This document shows, piece by piece, positions 21,830 to 33,554 of a DNA stretch of 64,000 nucleotides. Made by a program: the position numbers and the translations under genes. The stretch is from the NCBI RefSeq assembly GCF_037893015.1, contig NC_133660.1:280551067-280615066 (forward strand). Direction: 5' to 3'. A model generated the notes under the pieces. The model had not been told where the DNA came from and searched no databases. It saw only the letters and a program-made list of their open reading frames with translations. The stretch's first letter is position 1; each line of letters starts with the position of its first letter. This stretch comes from Macrotis lagotis. Lineage: Eukaryota > Chordata > Mammalia > Peramelemorphia > Peramelidae.

Positions 21830-23200
21830 GACTCCTTTCCTGCTTCTAACATATGTTATCCAAACTGAGTTAAGACTCAGTAATGCTACAGAAGATGCCC
21901 AGTCTTATTGAGGAGTGGCAGCTCATGAAATGCTACCTGGAGCTGGCACAACAAGATAAGGCAAGGGAACAGTTAGTTCTCTCCTAGAGGTGTCCCTTCC
22001 TGATCACACACAGCCACCACCCGGAAGCACACCTACCCTGTCTGGTCCGGTCCAGGGTGAGGAAAACGCACCTTAAGCTGCCCATTCTTCCAACGCTCAA
22101 CTCCCCTGCTAGACTGTAAGCACCTTGAAGTCCCCGCTTCCCCTTATTCTGTATTTTCCACAGGAAACGTCAGAAATCTCTGGGATCTCACTGTGTTGAC
22201 AGCAGGAGCCAAGCCTAAGCAAGCTGATTTTGTTTCATTTCGCTCCTGGGCTCACCCTTTTATTCTGCTTCACGTGTCTGGGGGGCAGGAGAGCACCACT
22301 TTTGTCATGTTTCCTTCATGAAAGCTATTAAAGAGAAGCAAAAATACTATTGGGAGCTCTGGTCCCCAGGCTGCCTCTGCTCCCAGCCCTTGCCAAGTTC
22401 AAAGACAAAGTGAAGGGAAGAGCTGGTTTCCAGGGTGCCTTTTGACTTCCCCGCTTCTCTGTAGACACATCATACCTAGTGAGGACTTCCTTTCTGGGAG
22501 GAACCCGACGGTCTGTGTGTTGGTAGGTTCCTTGGGAAGAAAGAGAATCTGCTGGAAACCTGTCTTTTGTTTCACTCTTTTCTTCCAGGGTTTCTGGTTT
22601 CTGGTCATTCCAGATAGACAGGGGTGTTTATGTTCCTCCGAGCAGCAAAACAAGTGACTGCAAATGTCTGCCTCCCTATCCAGCCCTGCTCCACACTGCC
22701 GGGGAGCTATTGGTTTTTCATGAACGCGAGTGCCCAGGGCACCCTTCTGTGCCAATGAGCCTGCAAGTGGCAGAACCCGAGGGCGGAAGGTGATCTGAGC
22801 TGCTTCTTGGGGCACTGCCTGCGGGGCTGTGTCTGAAGGGGGCACTCCTCCATGTGAGGCCTTTGGGGGGCCATGATTCTTTGTGGGCCCCTGATCCGGC
22901 CCCAGGCCGGCTTGGAAGGGACTGTCTTCTCTGATGTAAAAACCTGTCTCCAGGCTTTCCTTTGCCAGGGATTTTCTTTGAGTTCATAAGAAGGGGGGAA
23001 AGAAACCAAACCTGGCCTTGGGACTGCTTTGTGTGTCTCTGTGGAGGTTGGGAGGGGGAGGAGCCAGGCCGGGACGGGGCTGAAAAGGCAGTTTGACACC
23101 CCGGGGAGCCACTGAGGCCCGGATGGTGGCCCAGCCGCGGGAGGGCACGCCTGGCATTCCTGCTTGGCCGGGCCCGCTTTCCTGATTCATCACATTATGG
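21830..23200. other. Sequence between the two CpG islands, unassigned
   Basis: No recognised repeat or exon. The GC content rises towards 23 kb. The 148- and 130-residue minus frames (22399-22845, 22707-23099) have no recognisable domain and I treat them as chance. If the first island is a true promoter, this would be intronic. Confidence 0.45.
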
Positions 23201-23219
23201 TCCCAAGCAGCTGCTGGGA

Positions 23220-23650
23220 GTCCAGCGGGGGGGGAGGGGAGGGGAGGGGACTCCCCGAGTCTTCCTTCCTGCCCCCCCCCCGGCTCCAGAGTCCTAGCCC
23301 GGCTCCCGAGACGCGCCTCTGCCTGGCCCGGGGCCGGCCCCGAAGCCGCAGATCCGGCCTTGGCCCGGGCCGCCTCGGAGCGGGGCGGGGCTCCAGCCGC
23401 CTAACCTTTCACCTACTTTTCTGGGCTGCTCACGTGACGCCCCGCGCCTGGGGGAAGGGGAGGAGAGAGGCAGCCAACCAGCGGGGCGCTGAACTTGCCC
23501 TTCAACTCCCGCCGCTGCGGCTGCCGCTGCCCCCGCCCCTCTGCAGCCGGGCCGCCCAGGGAGAGGATGCTCCGGGCTGGGCCTGGCCCAGCCCTGCGGA
23601 GCTCCTTTGTCTAGTCACTGAGCGGAGGTGAGTCTCGGCCAAGTGCATGT
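23220..23650 (+). promoter_or_regulatory. CPT1A: CpG island 2, preferred CPT1A promoter
   Basis: A dense CpG island. It contains GGGGCGGGG (23382-23390, Sp1-type), a palindromic CACGTG E-box (23431-23436) and a repeated GCCGCTGC stretch. It ends with a strong donor, GCGGAG|GTGAGT, after 23627. No TATA box is seen. Mammalian CPT1A promoters are TATA-less and Sp1-dependent. CACGTG boxes bind USF/MYC-type bHLH proteins. Binding here is inferred from motif only. The 155-residue plus frame (23164-23631) reflects GC content and does not look like a protein. Confidence 0.7.
23440..23627 (+). other. CPT1A: Candidate non-coding exon 1 (main)
   Basis: The end is fixed by the donor GTGAGT starting at 23628. 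The 5' end is approximate, placed after the E-box. Joined to the acceptor before 50010 it gives an intron of about 26.4 kb and a leader ending 'gtgctgaacaaag' before the ATG. From memory, the human gene has a similarly long first intron. There is no in-frame start that would extend the protein. Confidence 0.5.
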
Positions 23651-23782
23651 GCCCATGTTGGAAGGGTGGCCTGGAGCCGGCACCTCAGGCTCTGCCCTCG
23701 GCCCGTGGGTGCCTGCGAGGAGGCAGGGGCAGGCCCGAGCCGGGCTCTCTGGGGCGCAGTAGATAACACGAGTCCTTTTTAG

Positions 23783-23922
23783 TGTGATGTTTTAGGTTTT
23801 AGTAAAGCAGCGGGGTTGAGTGACTTGCCCAAGGCCACACAGCTAGGTCATCGTTAAATGTCCGAGGCTGGATTTGAACTCAGGTGCCGCTGCTCTATCC
23901 GCTGCGCCACCTAGCCACCCCT
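23783..23922 (-). repeat. tRNA-derived SINE, antisense
   Basis: On +: 'gttgagtgacttgcccaagg', 'ccacacagctaggtcatcgt', 'ggctggatttgaactcaggt', 'gctctatccgctgcgccacc'. It begins about 155 bases after the main candidate exon 1 donor. A second, MIR-like antisense relic follows at about 24050-24180. Confidence 0.85.
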
Positions 23923-24218
23923 TAATGGTAGCGCTCTACCACCTTGTGGCATCTTCTTGGAGCCGAGGCCCACTCGAAGGGATCCCACTTGAGGGGTTGC
24001 AAATATTCTCTCACTTGATCCTGGGAGAGGCGATCTACTCGCTGTGATGATTAGCTGTTATTGCCATTTGACAAAGGGGGAAATTGAGGCCAACAGCCTT
24101 AAGTGACTTGCCCAGGGGGTCGCCCTCGTCCGAGGTAGGGGTTGAACCCAGCATCCTTAAGATCCCCTTCTGTCACCCAGCTAGCCAGAGTGAATTTTGG
24201 AGTCGGAGAACCCAGCTT

Positions 24219-24493
24219 GAGGTAGCAATGTGAATGGAAAAATAGCCGGTCTGGTTTTAATAATGGGCTTATTCAGTGTGAGCCGCGGGGCTGAGAGGGC
24301 GGCCACAAGAATGCATGAGATTTTGACCGTCTCAGAAGGCTCGAAGGGGCAGGTGAGGCTTCCAAGGTTCTACCCTGGCCACACAAGAGCCGGAGGAAGG
24401 GGTTTTCTTGTACCTGCCCCAGGTTAAGGGCATGGATAGGTGGGGGGAGAGCCCAGGGGATGGCAGCCAGGCCCAGGAAGGACCTGGAACCCC
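24219..24493. repeat. Local direct duplication A, copy 1
   Basis: About 275 bases recur at 26724-26995 in the same orientation. By eye, the last 220 bases differ at about six positions. The start, around 'gaggtagcaatg', is more diverged. It does not match a repeat family I know. Its GC-rich composition fits its neighbourhood, so this is probably the source copy. Confidence 0.85.
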
Positions 24494-24499
24494 TGCAAA

Positions 24500-25325
24500 A
24501 GGACCATCTGGAACTCAATTGCCTCATGCCTAAAATGGCCCCTGAGAGCTGCCTTTTAGCTGGAGATCTAGGAAGTCATCGTTTTCTGCTTCTGATATTG
24601 TGTGGCTTCTACTAAATTGCAGGGATGATAAAGAGCAAATAATGAGCTGCTGTGCTTTGGGGGACAGGGTGCTTCAGTCAAGCTGTACCTGTCTGAGGCG
24701 TGTTTGCCCCTGAGCCTAGATCCTGGGGAAGGTCCAGCTTCGCCTTCATTCTCTTTTATCGATGAGTTTACAGACAATAAGCATGTGTGTTCTTAGGCTC
24801 CGAAACGGCAGTGGGTGTTTTTTTAATGGCTAACCAGTACGACAGAGGTGTGTGCTGTTGGGATCTGAGCACCCTGTCCCCCCAGGAGTCCACACACTCC
24901 CTCAGCTGCCACACTATGAGAAGTTAGAAAATATTTTCCTAAGGATTAGCTATTAGCCACCCACGTGACCCTTGCTGCCCCAGAAGGCTCTGGGGACCTA
25001 GGAGATAGATCATCGTTGGGAATGAAAGGTTGCTCGAATCTGCCACTGTGGTCTTTCCAAGGCTGAGGGGGAGGCTGGAGAAAACAGTGTTCTGGAGTTC
25101 ACAGTTCAGACAGGGAGTCAGGATTGTCCTAAGCCCAAGGTCATTGGCTAAGAGTGAGGGCTTCCGGGAGGGCAATGGCTCTGAGCCAGACATTGACGGA
25201 TTTAGATTACAGGGAGGGTTTAGGAGGGTGGACAGAACAAGTTTTTATCAGGTGCCTAGGATGTATGCGAGCTCTTTACAGAAAAGATCTCCCTTAACCA
25301 CATGTCTGTCTTTAAAATTGTATTC
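24500..25325. other. CPT1A: Intron 1 segment, no recognised feature
   Basis: Apart from the end of duplication A, no exon or repeat is recognised. It would be intronic in CPT1A under either first-exon model. Confidence 0.45.
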
Positions 25326-25327
25326 TG

Positions 25328-25490
25328 GGGGCAGCTAGGTGGTGCAGTGGATAAAGCACCAGTCTTAGAATCAGAGAACCTGAGTTCAAATGGGATCTCA
25401 TACACTTCATACTCACTTGGCTGTGTGATGACCTTGGGCATGTCACTTATCCCCACTGCTTTGCAAAAATCTGAAAAAATAAAAAACTAA
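25328..25490 (+). repeat. tRNA-derived SINE, sense
   Basis: 'gggggcagctaggtggtgca', 'gagttcaaatgggatctcat', 'ggctgtgtgatgaccttggg', then an A-rich tail. Full-length head with moderate divergence. Confidence 0.9.
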
Positions 25491-25577
25491 AAAATGAGAT
25501 AAAAGGAAATACAATTCTATTCTGAAACTTAACAAACACCAAATAAAACTAACTTTTCCATCTTGGTAGAAGAACCA

Positions 25578-25762
25578 TAGGGGCAGCTAGGTGGCTCAGT
25601 GGATAAAGCACTGGCCCTGGAGTCAGGAGTACCTGGGTTCAAATCCTGTCTCAGACACTTAATAATTACCTAGCTGTGTGGCCTTGGGAAAGCCACTTAA
25701 CCCCATCTGCCTTGCAACAAAAAAAACCCTAAAAATAAAATAAAAATAAAAAATAAAGAAGA
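25578..25762 (+). repeat. tRNA-derived SINE, sense
   Basis: A well-kept copy with 'ggggcagctaggtggctcag', 'ctggagtcaggagtacctgg', 'gttcaaatcctgtctcagac', 'ttaataattacctagctgtg', and a long AAATAAAA tail. The peptide on the minus strand across it is an artefact. Confidence 0.95.
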
Positions 25763-26177
25763 ACCATGAAGGAGGATTGTAGAGGGAAGTGCTTATCTCT
25801 GAGTGACAGAATAGAAAGGTCTTTGGTACAAAATTAGGAATAGAGACACCCAGAAGGAACCAACAAAGATTACTAATAAAACCCACCTTGGAATTGGAAT
25901 TAACCCAGGAGGATGCCTTCCTCTATTACTGAGCTTTGATGGGATAAGACCCATGACTTCAACCAAGCTTTGTTTTCTGCCAGCATAGGCAGGAAAAGAC
26001 TTTAATAGGGAGCTGGTGCCCAGGATTAAGCCAGGAAATCCAAGGTGTCACCTACCTGCTCTTGATGAATTCACACAAGTCAGGATGAACTCAATTCTTC
26101 TTAATGAGGAAGGTGACTCCCAGGAATTGTGAAAGACCAGAAAGGTAGTGAATTAGTCAGTAAAACTTTATTAGGAG

Positions 26178-26328
26178 GGTCAGCTAGGTGATGCAGTGGT
26201 GGGAGCACTGACCCTGGAGTCAGGAAGACCTGAGTTCAGATGTGGCCTGACACTTCATACTTACTTAGCTGTGTGATCTTGGGCAAGTCACTTAACCCCA
26301 TTTCCTTGCAAAAACATTAAAAAGTTTA
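26178..26328 (+). repeat. tRNA-derived SINE, sense
   Basis: 'ggtcagctaggtgatgcagt', 'tgagttcagatgtggcctga', 'gggcaagtcacttaacccca', A-rich tail. Confidence 0.9.
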
Positions 26329-26723
26329 TTAAGTAGCTACTATTTATCTATCAGGTCCTTTACTCTCCACTGTTGAAGTAAAGGAAGGCAAAATGATTCC
26401 CTGCTCTCAAGAAGCTCTAATGGGGACTAGAGACCATAGAGCAGATGCTAATAGTTTATGGTTCATTTGATGGGAGGTCTGGGGGGGGCAGTCTCAGGGT
26501 TCGGTGTTGGCCTATTGGACTAGTTAATGTTTTTATCAATGAGCAGATGGAATTCTTATCAAATTTTCAGAAAAGAAAATTTCAAGGCCTAGCCTGGATG
26601 GTGGAATTCAAAGCAATGTTGTCGGACTAGAACACTGGACCGACTCTAATAGGGTGAAATTTAATGGGAATAAATGTGAAGATTTGAACTTGAGTTCAAA
26701 AGGCCCGCTTCGGGAGGTGCGAT

Positions 26724-26995
26724 GAGGTGGCGGTGGAAACGGAAAGCTAGCCGGTCCGGTCTGGTCTGGCATATTCAGCGTGAGCTGCGGGGCTCAGAGG
26801 GCGGCCACAAGAATGCATGAGGTTTTGACCGTCTCAGAAGGCTCGAAGGGGCAGCTGAGGCTTCCAAGGTTCTACCCTGGCCACACAAGAGCCGGAGGAA
26901 GGGGTTTTCTTGTACCTGCCCCAGGTTAAGGGCATGGATAGGTGGGAGGAGAGCCCAGGGGATGGCAGCCAGGCCCAGGAAGGACCTGGAACCCC
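26724..26995. repeat. Local direct duplication A, copy 2
   Basis: A near-identical partner of 24219-24493, about 2.5 kb downstream and in the same orientation. It is GC-rich and contains CpG, unlike the AT-rich sequence on both sides, so it looks like the inserted copy. Confidence 0.85.
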
Positions 26996-27263
26996 CAAGC
27001 TAGGAGGATCAATTGGAGGAACTGGGGATATTTAACTCAAAAAAGAAGGCAGTGAGAGGACTGTGTCTGAAGGGCTGGAACACCACAGGTTGATTCAATT
27101 TCATCTGCTTATCCCAGGAGGCAAGAATGAAGGGTAACCAGAGGAAGCTGCAGAGGCACAAACTCGGGCTGGGTCTAAAGAGAAAAGTGCTAATAAGAGC
27201 TGTCCACAGTGCTGTCAGCTGCTGCCAGAAGGACAGGGCTTCCTATTAGGAGCTGGCAATACC

Positions 27264-27472
<209 letters not shown>

Positions 27473-27589
27473 CCTACAGTGGAAAGAGGAAAGAACATAT
27501 ACAGTCGAAAGAAATACCAAATCTATATAGGGTCAGTACTGGGGGATGGAAGCCCTGGTAGCTGGGGGCTCAAGACAGCCTTCCTTGGT

Positions 27590-28010
27590 CTGAGCCTTGG
27601 AAGAGATTCAGGAGTTTAAGAGGCAAGGATGGAGGGGAGTGCACTTCAGGCAAGAGGCACCACCAATACAAAGATGTAGAGACTAAGATGGAATATAGAG
27701 TATGAGGACCGTTTGAAGCTGGACATCAAAACATTTGCAAATCTGTGGACTCATGGCCACAAGCACCTGAAAGGGATTTGAATGCTGTTTGTCTGAATTT
27801 GATCCTAGCCCAGTTGGAAGCACCAAAGCTTTTTAAGCAAGGGTAGGGTAGGGTTGAAGGAAAGCTTTCCAAAAAAGCCTGTGGTCTCGTGTGGAATGCA
27901 TTGTAGAGGGAGAGTTGGGAGATGATTGATGATTGTGGAGGCTGTGCATTAGTCTAGGTGAGAGGTGAGGAGTTCCTGGAGCTGGAAGTGAAGAGATAGG
28001 CCCAGATATT
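27590..28010 (+). repeat. Ancient LINE (L2/CR1/L3-like) interior relic
   Basis: Short blocks such as 'gaatttgatcctagcccagt', 'gcattagtctaggtgagagg' and 'gaggagttcctggag' resemble the diverged interior of an ancient LINE also seen at 41.4-41.7 and 45.4-46.6 kb. Family assignment is uncertain. Confidence 0.4.
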
Positions 28011-28019
28011 TACCTATAC

Positions 28020-29060
28020 TGTAGCCAGGGCCCTCCAGCAGCCTGTGTGGTGGCCCAAAGCTTGAGGCACAGTCCTTGGTGAGTAGTGTTGGATGGGAAG
28101 GAAGGAATGCTAGCTGGTTTACACCATGGCAGGAGTCTGGCCTGGTTCTCCTGGAGCTCCTTGGGCAGTGGAGGGGCAGGCCAATTAGACCCACCTCAAG
28201 ATGTGGGATCTTGGCCTTTGCCATTTTCTAGGGGGAAACCTCTAGAACCACCATGCCTTCGTTTTCTCATCCCAAAATGGGGCTAGATATCTGCCCTGTG
28301 AAAAGAGTCCAAAAAAATCTTTGAGTCGTTATCAACAAGCAGTTATTAGGTGTTTACTGTGTTGTTAGCTGCTAGAAGTGCAAACACATGCCACAAGCAA
28401 AAAATGTTAATGTTTTCTTTAGTTTATAGTATTTTAAAATTTTATTTTATATCATTTTTACAATAACTTTATTTTAGATTATTTTAAAAATTATTTTAAA
28501 GTTTTCTTAATTTTTAAATAAAGTTTTCAAAATATGTGGCCAAGTCCTAAGCTGGACTAATAATGCCATATGCTTATTACTTATGCTTATAAGACTGTAT
28601 TTCTTGAATTAAGGGGCAAGGAGCACGGTAGGATTTTGCAGCAAAGGGTTAGTTCCAGAGCATGGAGAGTCAGGAAGCCCTGGTCTTAGGTTCCAATTCA
28701 GATCCAAGTATCTATGGGAAACCTGGGGCTGTCTATGGCTCTCTGGGCAAACTGGTGAAGTCCCATGGTCCTCATGTGGAACTCTCAATTGCAGAGAAAA
28801 GATTGAGCCGCATTGCAGGAAGTTCCCAAGGCTTTTTGGGATGTCCCAAAGGCAAAATGATTTTCACAATAAAAACTAAGATATTTTCCTTTCTGGGATG
28901 GTAAACAGCAATAGATAGAAACAAAAGCTCTTTGGAGTCAATCTCTCAGTCACTTTTTAAGAGTGCCAAAGAGGCCTAAAATGACAACATTGGAGAACCA
29001 TTGTGGTTATCCAGCAAAATCCCAGATACAGCCCTGTGCCTTTATGGCTTCTTTGAGTGT
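28020..29060. other. CPT1A: Intron 1 segment, no recognised feature
   Basis: An AT-rich stretch (28400-28530) lies in otherwise unremarkable sequence. No exon or named repeat was recognised. Confidence 0.45.
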
Positions 29061-29524
29061 TTTGTTTTGTTGTTATTTATTTATTTTCCCAATTATATGT
29101 AAAGATAGTTTCAACATTCATTCGAGAACCATTTTCTCCCCCCCACCTTCTCTCCTCTCCCCTGCCCCCAAGATAGCAAGATATCTGATATAGGCTACAC
29201 ATAATTTTCATATTAGTCAGGCTGTGAAAGAAGAATCAGAACAAAAGGGGAAACTCTGAGAAAGAAAAAACAAAAAAACCAAATCTAAACAATGTGAAAA
29301 GCATCTTCTTTGATCTGCATTCAGATTCCATAGTTCTTTCTCTGGATGTGGATGGCATTTTCTATTACAAGTCTTTTAGATTGTCTTGGACCATCCATCC
29401 TAACTGATCATCACACACCATTACTGCTACATTACTGCTCACTTTATTTAGCATCAGTTTGTATAAGTCTTTTGTGCAAGTCAATAAACAAGCTTTTCTG
29501 AAATCTGCCTTCTCATCAATTTTT

Positions 29525-29680
29525 TTTACTTTTTTTTTAAAGTTTTATTTATTTAAGGAAATGGGGTTAAGTGACTTGCCCAAGTCACACAGCTAGGTGT
29601 GTCTGAGGCTGGATCTGAACTCAGGTCCTCCTGACTCCAGGGCCGGTGCTCTATTCACTGCACCACCTAGCTACCCCTAT
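29525..29680 (-). repeat. tRNA-derived SINE, antisense, within L1
   Basis: 'ggaaatggggttaagtgact', 'tctgaggctggatctgaact', 'ggtgctctattcactgcacc', ending 'acctagctacccc'. It sits between L1 blocks that resume after it. Confidence 0.9.
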
Positions 29681-30147
29681 CATCAAATTCTTATAGAACA
29701 GTAATATTCCATTAAATTCATTTACTCCTTCAGTCATTTATCAATTCCCAATTCTCTTTTGGATACAGATCTAGTAGTGGTATTGTTGGATCAAAGGATA
29801 GTCCTTTGGACACAGTTCCAAATTGCTCATCAGAATGGTTGGATCAATTCACAACTCCTCCAACCACTTGGACATTAGTTTCCCAGTTTCCCCACATCTT
29901 CTCCAACATTTATATCGTTTCCCTTTTTTGGCATATTAGTCAATCTGATAGGTGTGACCTCAGTTACTTTCATATATATATTTCTCTAATTAATAGGGAT
30001 TTCGAGCATTCTTTGATATGACTATAGATAGCTTTAATTTCTTCATCTGAAAACTATTCATATCCTTTAACCATTTATCAATTGGGCAATGAATTATATG
30101 CTTATAAATTTAACTCAATTCTTTAACTATTTTAGAAATGAGGCCTT

Positions 30148-30312
30148 TATGGGCAGCTAAGTGGCACAGTGGATAGAGCACTAGAGCACCGGCCCTGGAG
30201 TCAGGAGTACCTGAGTTCAGATCCAGCCTCAGATATTACCTAGCTGTGTGGCCTTGGGCAAGCCACTTAACCCCATTGCTTTGAAAAATCTAAGAAAAAA
30301 AAGAAAAAGAAA
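30148..30312 (+). repeat. tRNA-derived SINE, sense, within L1
   Basis: 'gggcagctaagtggcacagt', a local duplication of 'agagcac', 'gagttcagatccagcctcag', 'gtggccttgggcaagccact'. The L1 phrase 'aaatgaggccttt' occurs on both sides (near 30136 and 30310), consistent with a target-site duplication. Confidence 0.9.
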
Positions 30313-30804
30313 TGAGGCCTTTCTTAGAAACACTTTATAAAAGATGTTTTCCAAATATGTTTAATATATATGTAAAACCTATAGCAGAATATTCATGCCA
30401 AGGAGAATGGGGGGAAAGGGGTAGAGAAAAATGTGAAACTCAAAACCTTACAGAAAAAAAATCTGCATGTAGTTGGGAAAATAAATGAATTCATTTTGAA
30501 AGTCAATAAACATTTATAAATTCTTAAGAAATAAAATGCTTTCCTGCTTCCTGCCTTTCTTCTAATCTTGGTTGCATTGGTTTTGTTTGTGCAAAAACTT
30601 TTCAATTTAATCTAATCAAAATTAATCATTTTGCATTTCATAATGTTCTTTCTGCTTCTTGTTTGGTCATACATTCTTTTCTTCATAGATCTGGCAGATA
30701 AATGATTCATTGATCTTCTGATGGCTTAGGTATCACCCTTTATGTCTTAATCATGTGCCCATTTTGGTCTGTGGCATCTTTGTTAATTCTTTCAGATTAT
30801 AATT

Positions 30805-32400
30805 TCAACCCTGGGGGTTCTCCTTCCATTGCTACAGGTCTAAACAGATGATTTTTAAAAGAATTATTATGGCTGTCTCAGTGAGGCTGGTACTAGCCAA
30901 GACATGAGTGTATCCCAAAACCTGGCTTGAATGGCAGAATTCACTTGGCAAAAGCTACCAGACTTATATTATGGTGGTTATGGTGTCCTCCCCCTGCCCC
31001 AAGAAATAGAGGAAGGTATCAAGTTTTGTCCAAGATTTCTGCACTGGGCTGAGGTAGAGAGCTATTAAAAATGACCATTTTACTCTGAGCAAACCTGAGT
31101 ATCCCCACTGTTTAAATGGCTCTCTCCTAGAATATTACAAAGTTTGAGCTAGTCCAAGCCTCTTCCCATTATTCGGCATCCTCAGCTCTTCACTCATTAA
31201 TGAGTGTATTGAAGTGTATTTTCATTACCTCTCCACCCCTGCCTTTTGAGGTTCCATTGCCATTCCCCAGTCCCAGACCCTTTTCATCCCTGGCCCAGAT
31301 GTTTGGGAGAATCTTTGAATGCATCTCTGATCACAGCATATCTCAGGAATTCCCCAAAACTTTGCTTTTTCTATCAGAGCTAGATCAGCCCTAAATCTCA
31401 TTTTCCAGAATTTTTCAGAATTGGAAGAGACCTGAGAGGTTGTTTACTCTGATGTGTATGAAGGCACATTTCTCTTCTTTGACCCCCCCAGCCTTTGCTG
31501 AAGGGCTCCATAGCCAAAGGAGAATTTTGCCTCATTGTTCCAGTGATCCCTATCCTGGTGCTTTCTCCATGATGCCATAGCTGCCTTTCCTGGAGAGGAA
31601 AAAGATTTGACTGGTCACTAGTCTCCAAAGATCAACCCTCATTTGGTCATGCAACAAAATGGAGTTCAGCCTGGGGTGTCAGGCCACCCTAGACCTTAGT
31701 TGTGGATTATGATGGAAGTTAAGAGGGCAGGCTGGCAGAGGGAAAGGGAGGAAGGGGAGGGTTGTGTGTGTGACAGAAGAAGCCATGGATACCACTGAAG
31801 GAAACCGGTATGAGGTGGACAAGTGTAGCTTAGCTTTGCTAAAGGACACTGTCACCACCATGATAGATGTCTGGCAGCTGTTTCCAAAGTCTTTATTTCT
31901 GACAAGTGACTTGAAAATGATTTTTTTTTGACATTCATTACATGAAGAGAAACTAAAACTCATGTATCCGGTATCTAGCCTGGTTACAAAATGCAGTGGT
32001 GGCAGAGAGGGAGGTAGGATATTAACTGTGGCAGGTCTCTGTTTTCCCCCCTTTGGGATTTTTTATCAGCTTCATATGAATGAGCACAGGTGGTAACCCA
32101 GGAACTCTCTAGCATCAGACACTTCTGGCCCTGCTTGGCCTCAGACAGGAAATTCTCTTTTGGAAAATTCTGTTTTGGAGAAAATGAATTTGACCATGTC
32201 TCTTTTCTTGTGCTTGGGAGTGGTTCATTGCCTTTTCCTCAACACACTCAGTTCTCCTTTCCATGTGTTCCAGGGAGATCAGAACTAAGCTGCATCACAA
32301 AGCAATAGATAAAATTTTAATTTTGCATTACATTCTTAGTGACTAGTGGCACTAGCTATTGTAGAGGAGAAAACCCCTGTTGAATATTTCTATCACTGAT
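30805..32400. other. CPT1A: Intron 1 segment, no recognised feature
   Basis: No exon, RNA gene or named repeat was recognised. The short frames on both strands lack domains. Confidence 0.45.
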
Positions 32401-32405
32401 ATCTA

Positions 32406-33002
32406 TTACAGAGAAAGAGAGGGAGAGGTGGGAAGGGAGAGGAAGAGTGAGAAGGAGAAGAGGAAAGGGAAGGGGGGATTGGGGAAAGAGGAAGGGGAAG
32501 GAAAGAGAGAAAGGGAAAGGGGAAAAGAGGAGGGAGAGAAAGAGAAAGGAGAGAGAGAAAAGGGGGAAAGAAAGAGAAGAGGAAGAGAAAAGAAAAAGAA
32601 AAAGGGGAGAAGGAGGTAGGGAGGGAAAAAGGAAGGGAGAGAGATAAGGTAGGGAGGAAAGAGAAAGAAAGAAGAGAGAATGAGGAGGGAGGGAAAGAGA
32701 AAGAGAAAAAGGAAAAAGTAAAGAAAGAAGAAGGGGAGAGAAAGAGGGGGAAGAGAGAAAGAAAGAAAGGAAAGAAGGAAGGAAAAGGGGAGAAAGAGGT
32801 GGAGAAGGAAAAAGGGAGGGAGAAAGATGAGATGAGATGGTAAAAGAAGAGAAGGAAGGAAAGAAAGGAAAGAGAAGAAAAAAGGAGAAAAAGAAAAGGG
32901 GGTAGAGAAAAGAGAGAAAGAAAGAGGGGAGAAAGGTAGGGAGCGGAAAAGGAAAGGAGGGAGAGAGAATCGAGATGAGAAGGGAAGGAAAGAGAAAGAA
33001 GT
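32406..33002. repeat. Polypurine tract, ~600 bp
   Basis: Nearly all A and G on +, in irregular GGGA, GAAA and GGAA blocks with only rare T and C. The 296- and 207-residue minus frames rich in Ser, Phe, Pro and Leu are shadows of this. It lies in intron 1, with its pyrimidine strand as template for CPT1A transcription. Confidence 0.95.
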
Positions 33003-33118
33003 CTGTAGGGGTTGCTCTAGAGGACACATCAGTGCAAATGCCCCACTGTTCTTGCTCTTGAGGACTAATGTCTCCCATTAGTAAAAGCTTGAACAACTTG
33101 TTCCTCTCCCTCCAAGAG

Positions 33119-33162
<44 letters not shown>
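33119..33162. repeat. (GT)n microsatellite
   Basis: About 21 perfect GT units some 120 bases after the polypurine tract. Confidence 0.95.
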
Positions 33163-33164
<2 letters not shown>

Positions 33165-33289
33165 ATGTGTCTATTTTTCTTCTATCTCTGTCTCTCCAGT
33201 GCCTAAGGGTCTTCCCCAAACTTCCCATTTCTGCCCAAGGTTCCATCCTCCCTTTCTTACAGGTCCATATTCTTGCCCTTTGGTGACAA

Positions 33290-33535
33290 ACTCACATATC
33301 CAGTCAGTTGCCAGATGTTGTTTCTGTTGTTCTTCAGTCTTGTCCACCCTCCATGATCCTGTTTTGTTCTTTTGGCCCAGCTACTGGAATGGTTTGCCAT
33401 TTCCTTTTCCAACAAACAGGGTTAAATGACTTGCCCAAGGTCACATAGCTAGTACATGTCTGAGATCAGATTTGAACTCAAGAGAAGTCTTCCTGACTCC
33501 AGACCCAGCACTCCATCTACTCCACCATCTACCTT
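33290..33535 (-). repeat. Second SINE family (MIR/CORE-type), antisense
   Basis: On +: 'ctggaatggtttgccatttc', 'caggattaaatgacttgcc' with small changes, 'ggtcacatagctagtacatg', 'ctgactccagacccagcact'. The left part differs from the common short SINE and matches the element at 38712-38968. Confidence 0.7.
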
Positions 33536-33554
33536 CCCAATATCTGGCCCATCG

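Larger units (their letters stand above)
29065..30800 (-). repeat. Antisense L1, interrupted by two SINEs and an L1 tail
   Basis: Ordered L1 blocks on + ('gattccatagttctttctct', 'tagcatcagtttgtataagt', 'ggatacagatctagtagtgg', 'ggttggatcaattcacaact', later 'cttcatagatctggcaga') extend to about 30800. An antisense SINE (29525-29680) and a sense SINE (30148-30312) interrupt it. So does a sense L1 tail (about 30365-30490). It is one of the longer L1 copies in the window, without an open frame. Confidence 0.75.

Noticed and set aside
32356..33246. A 296-residue minus-strand frame, the longest in the window
   Set aside because: It is a translation of the polypurine tract and GT repeat (runs of Ser, Phe, Pro, Leu, then Thr-His). 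No start context, domain or splice support.
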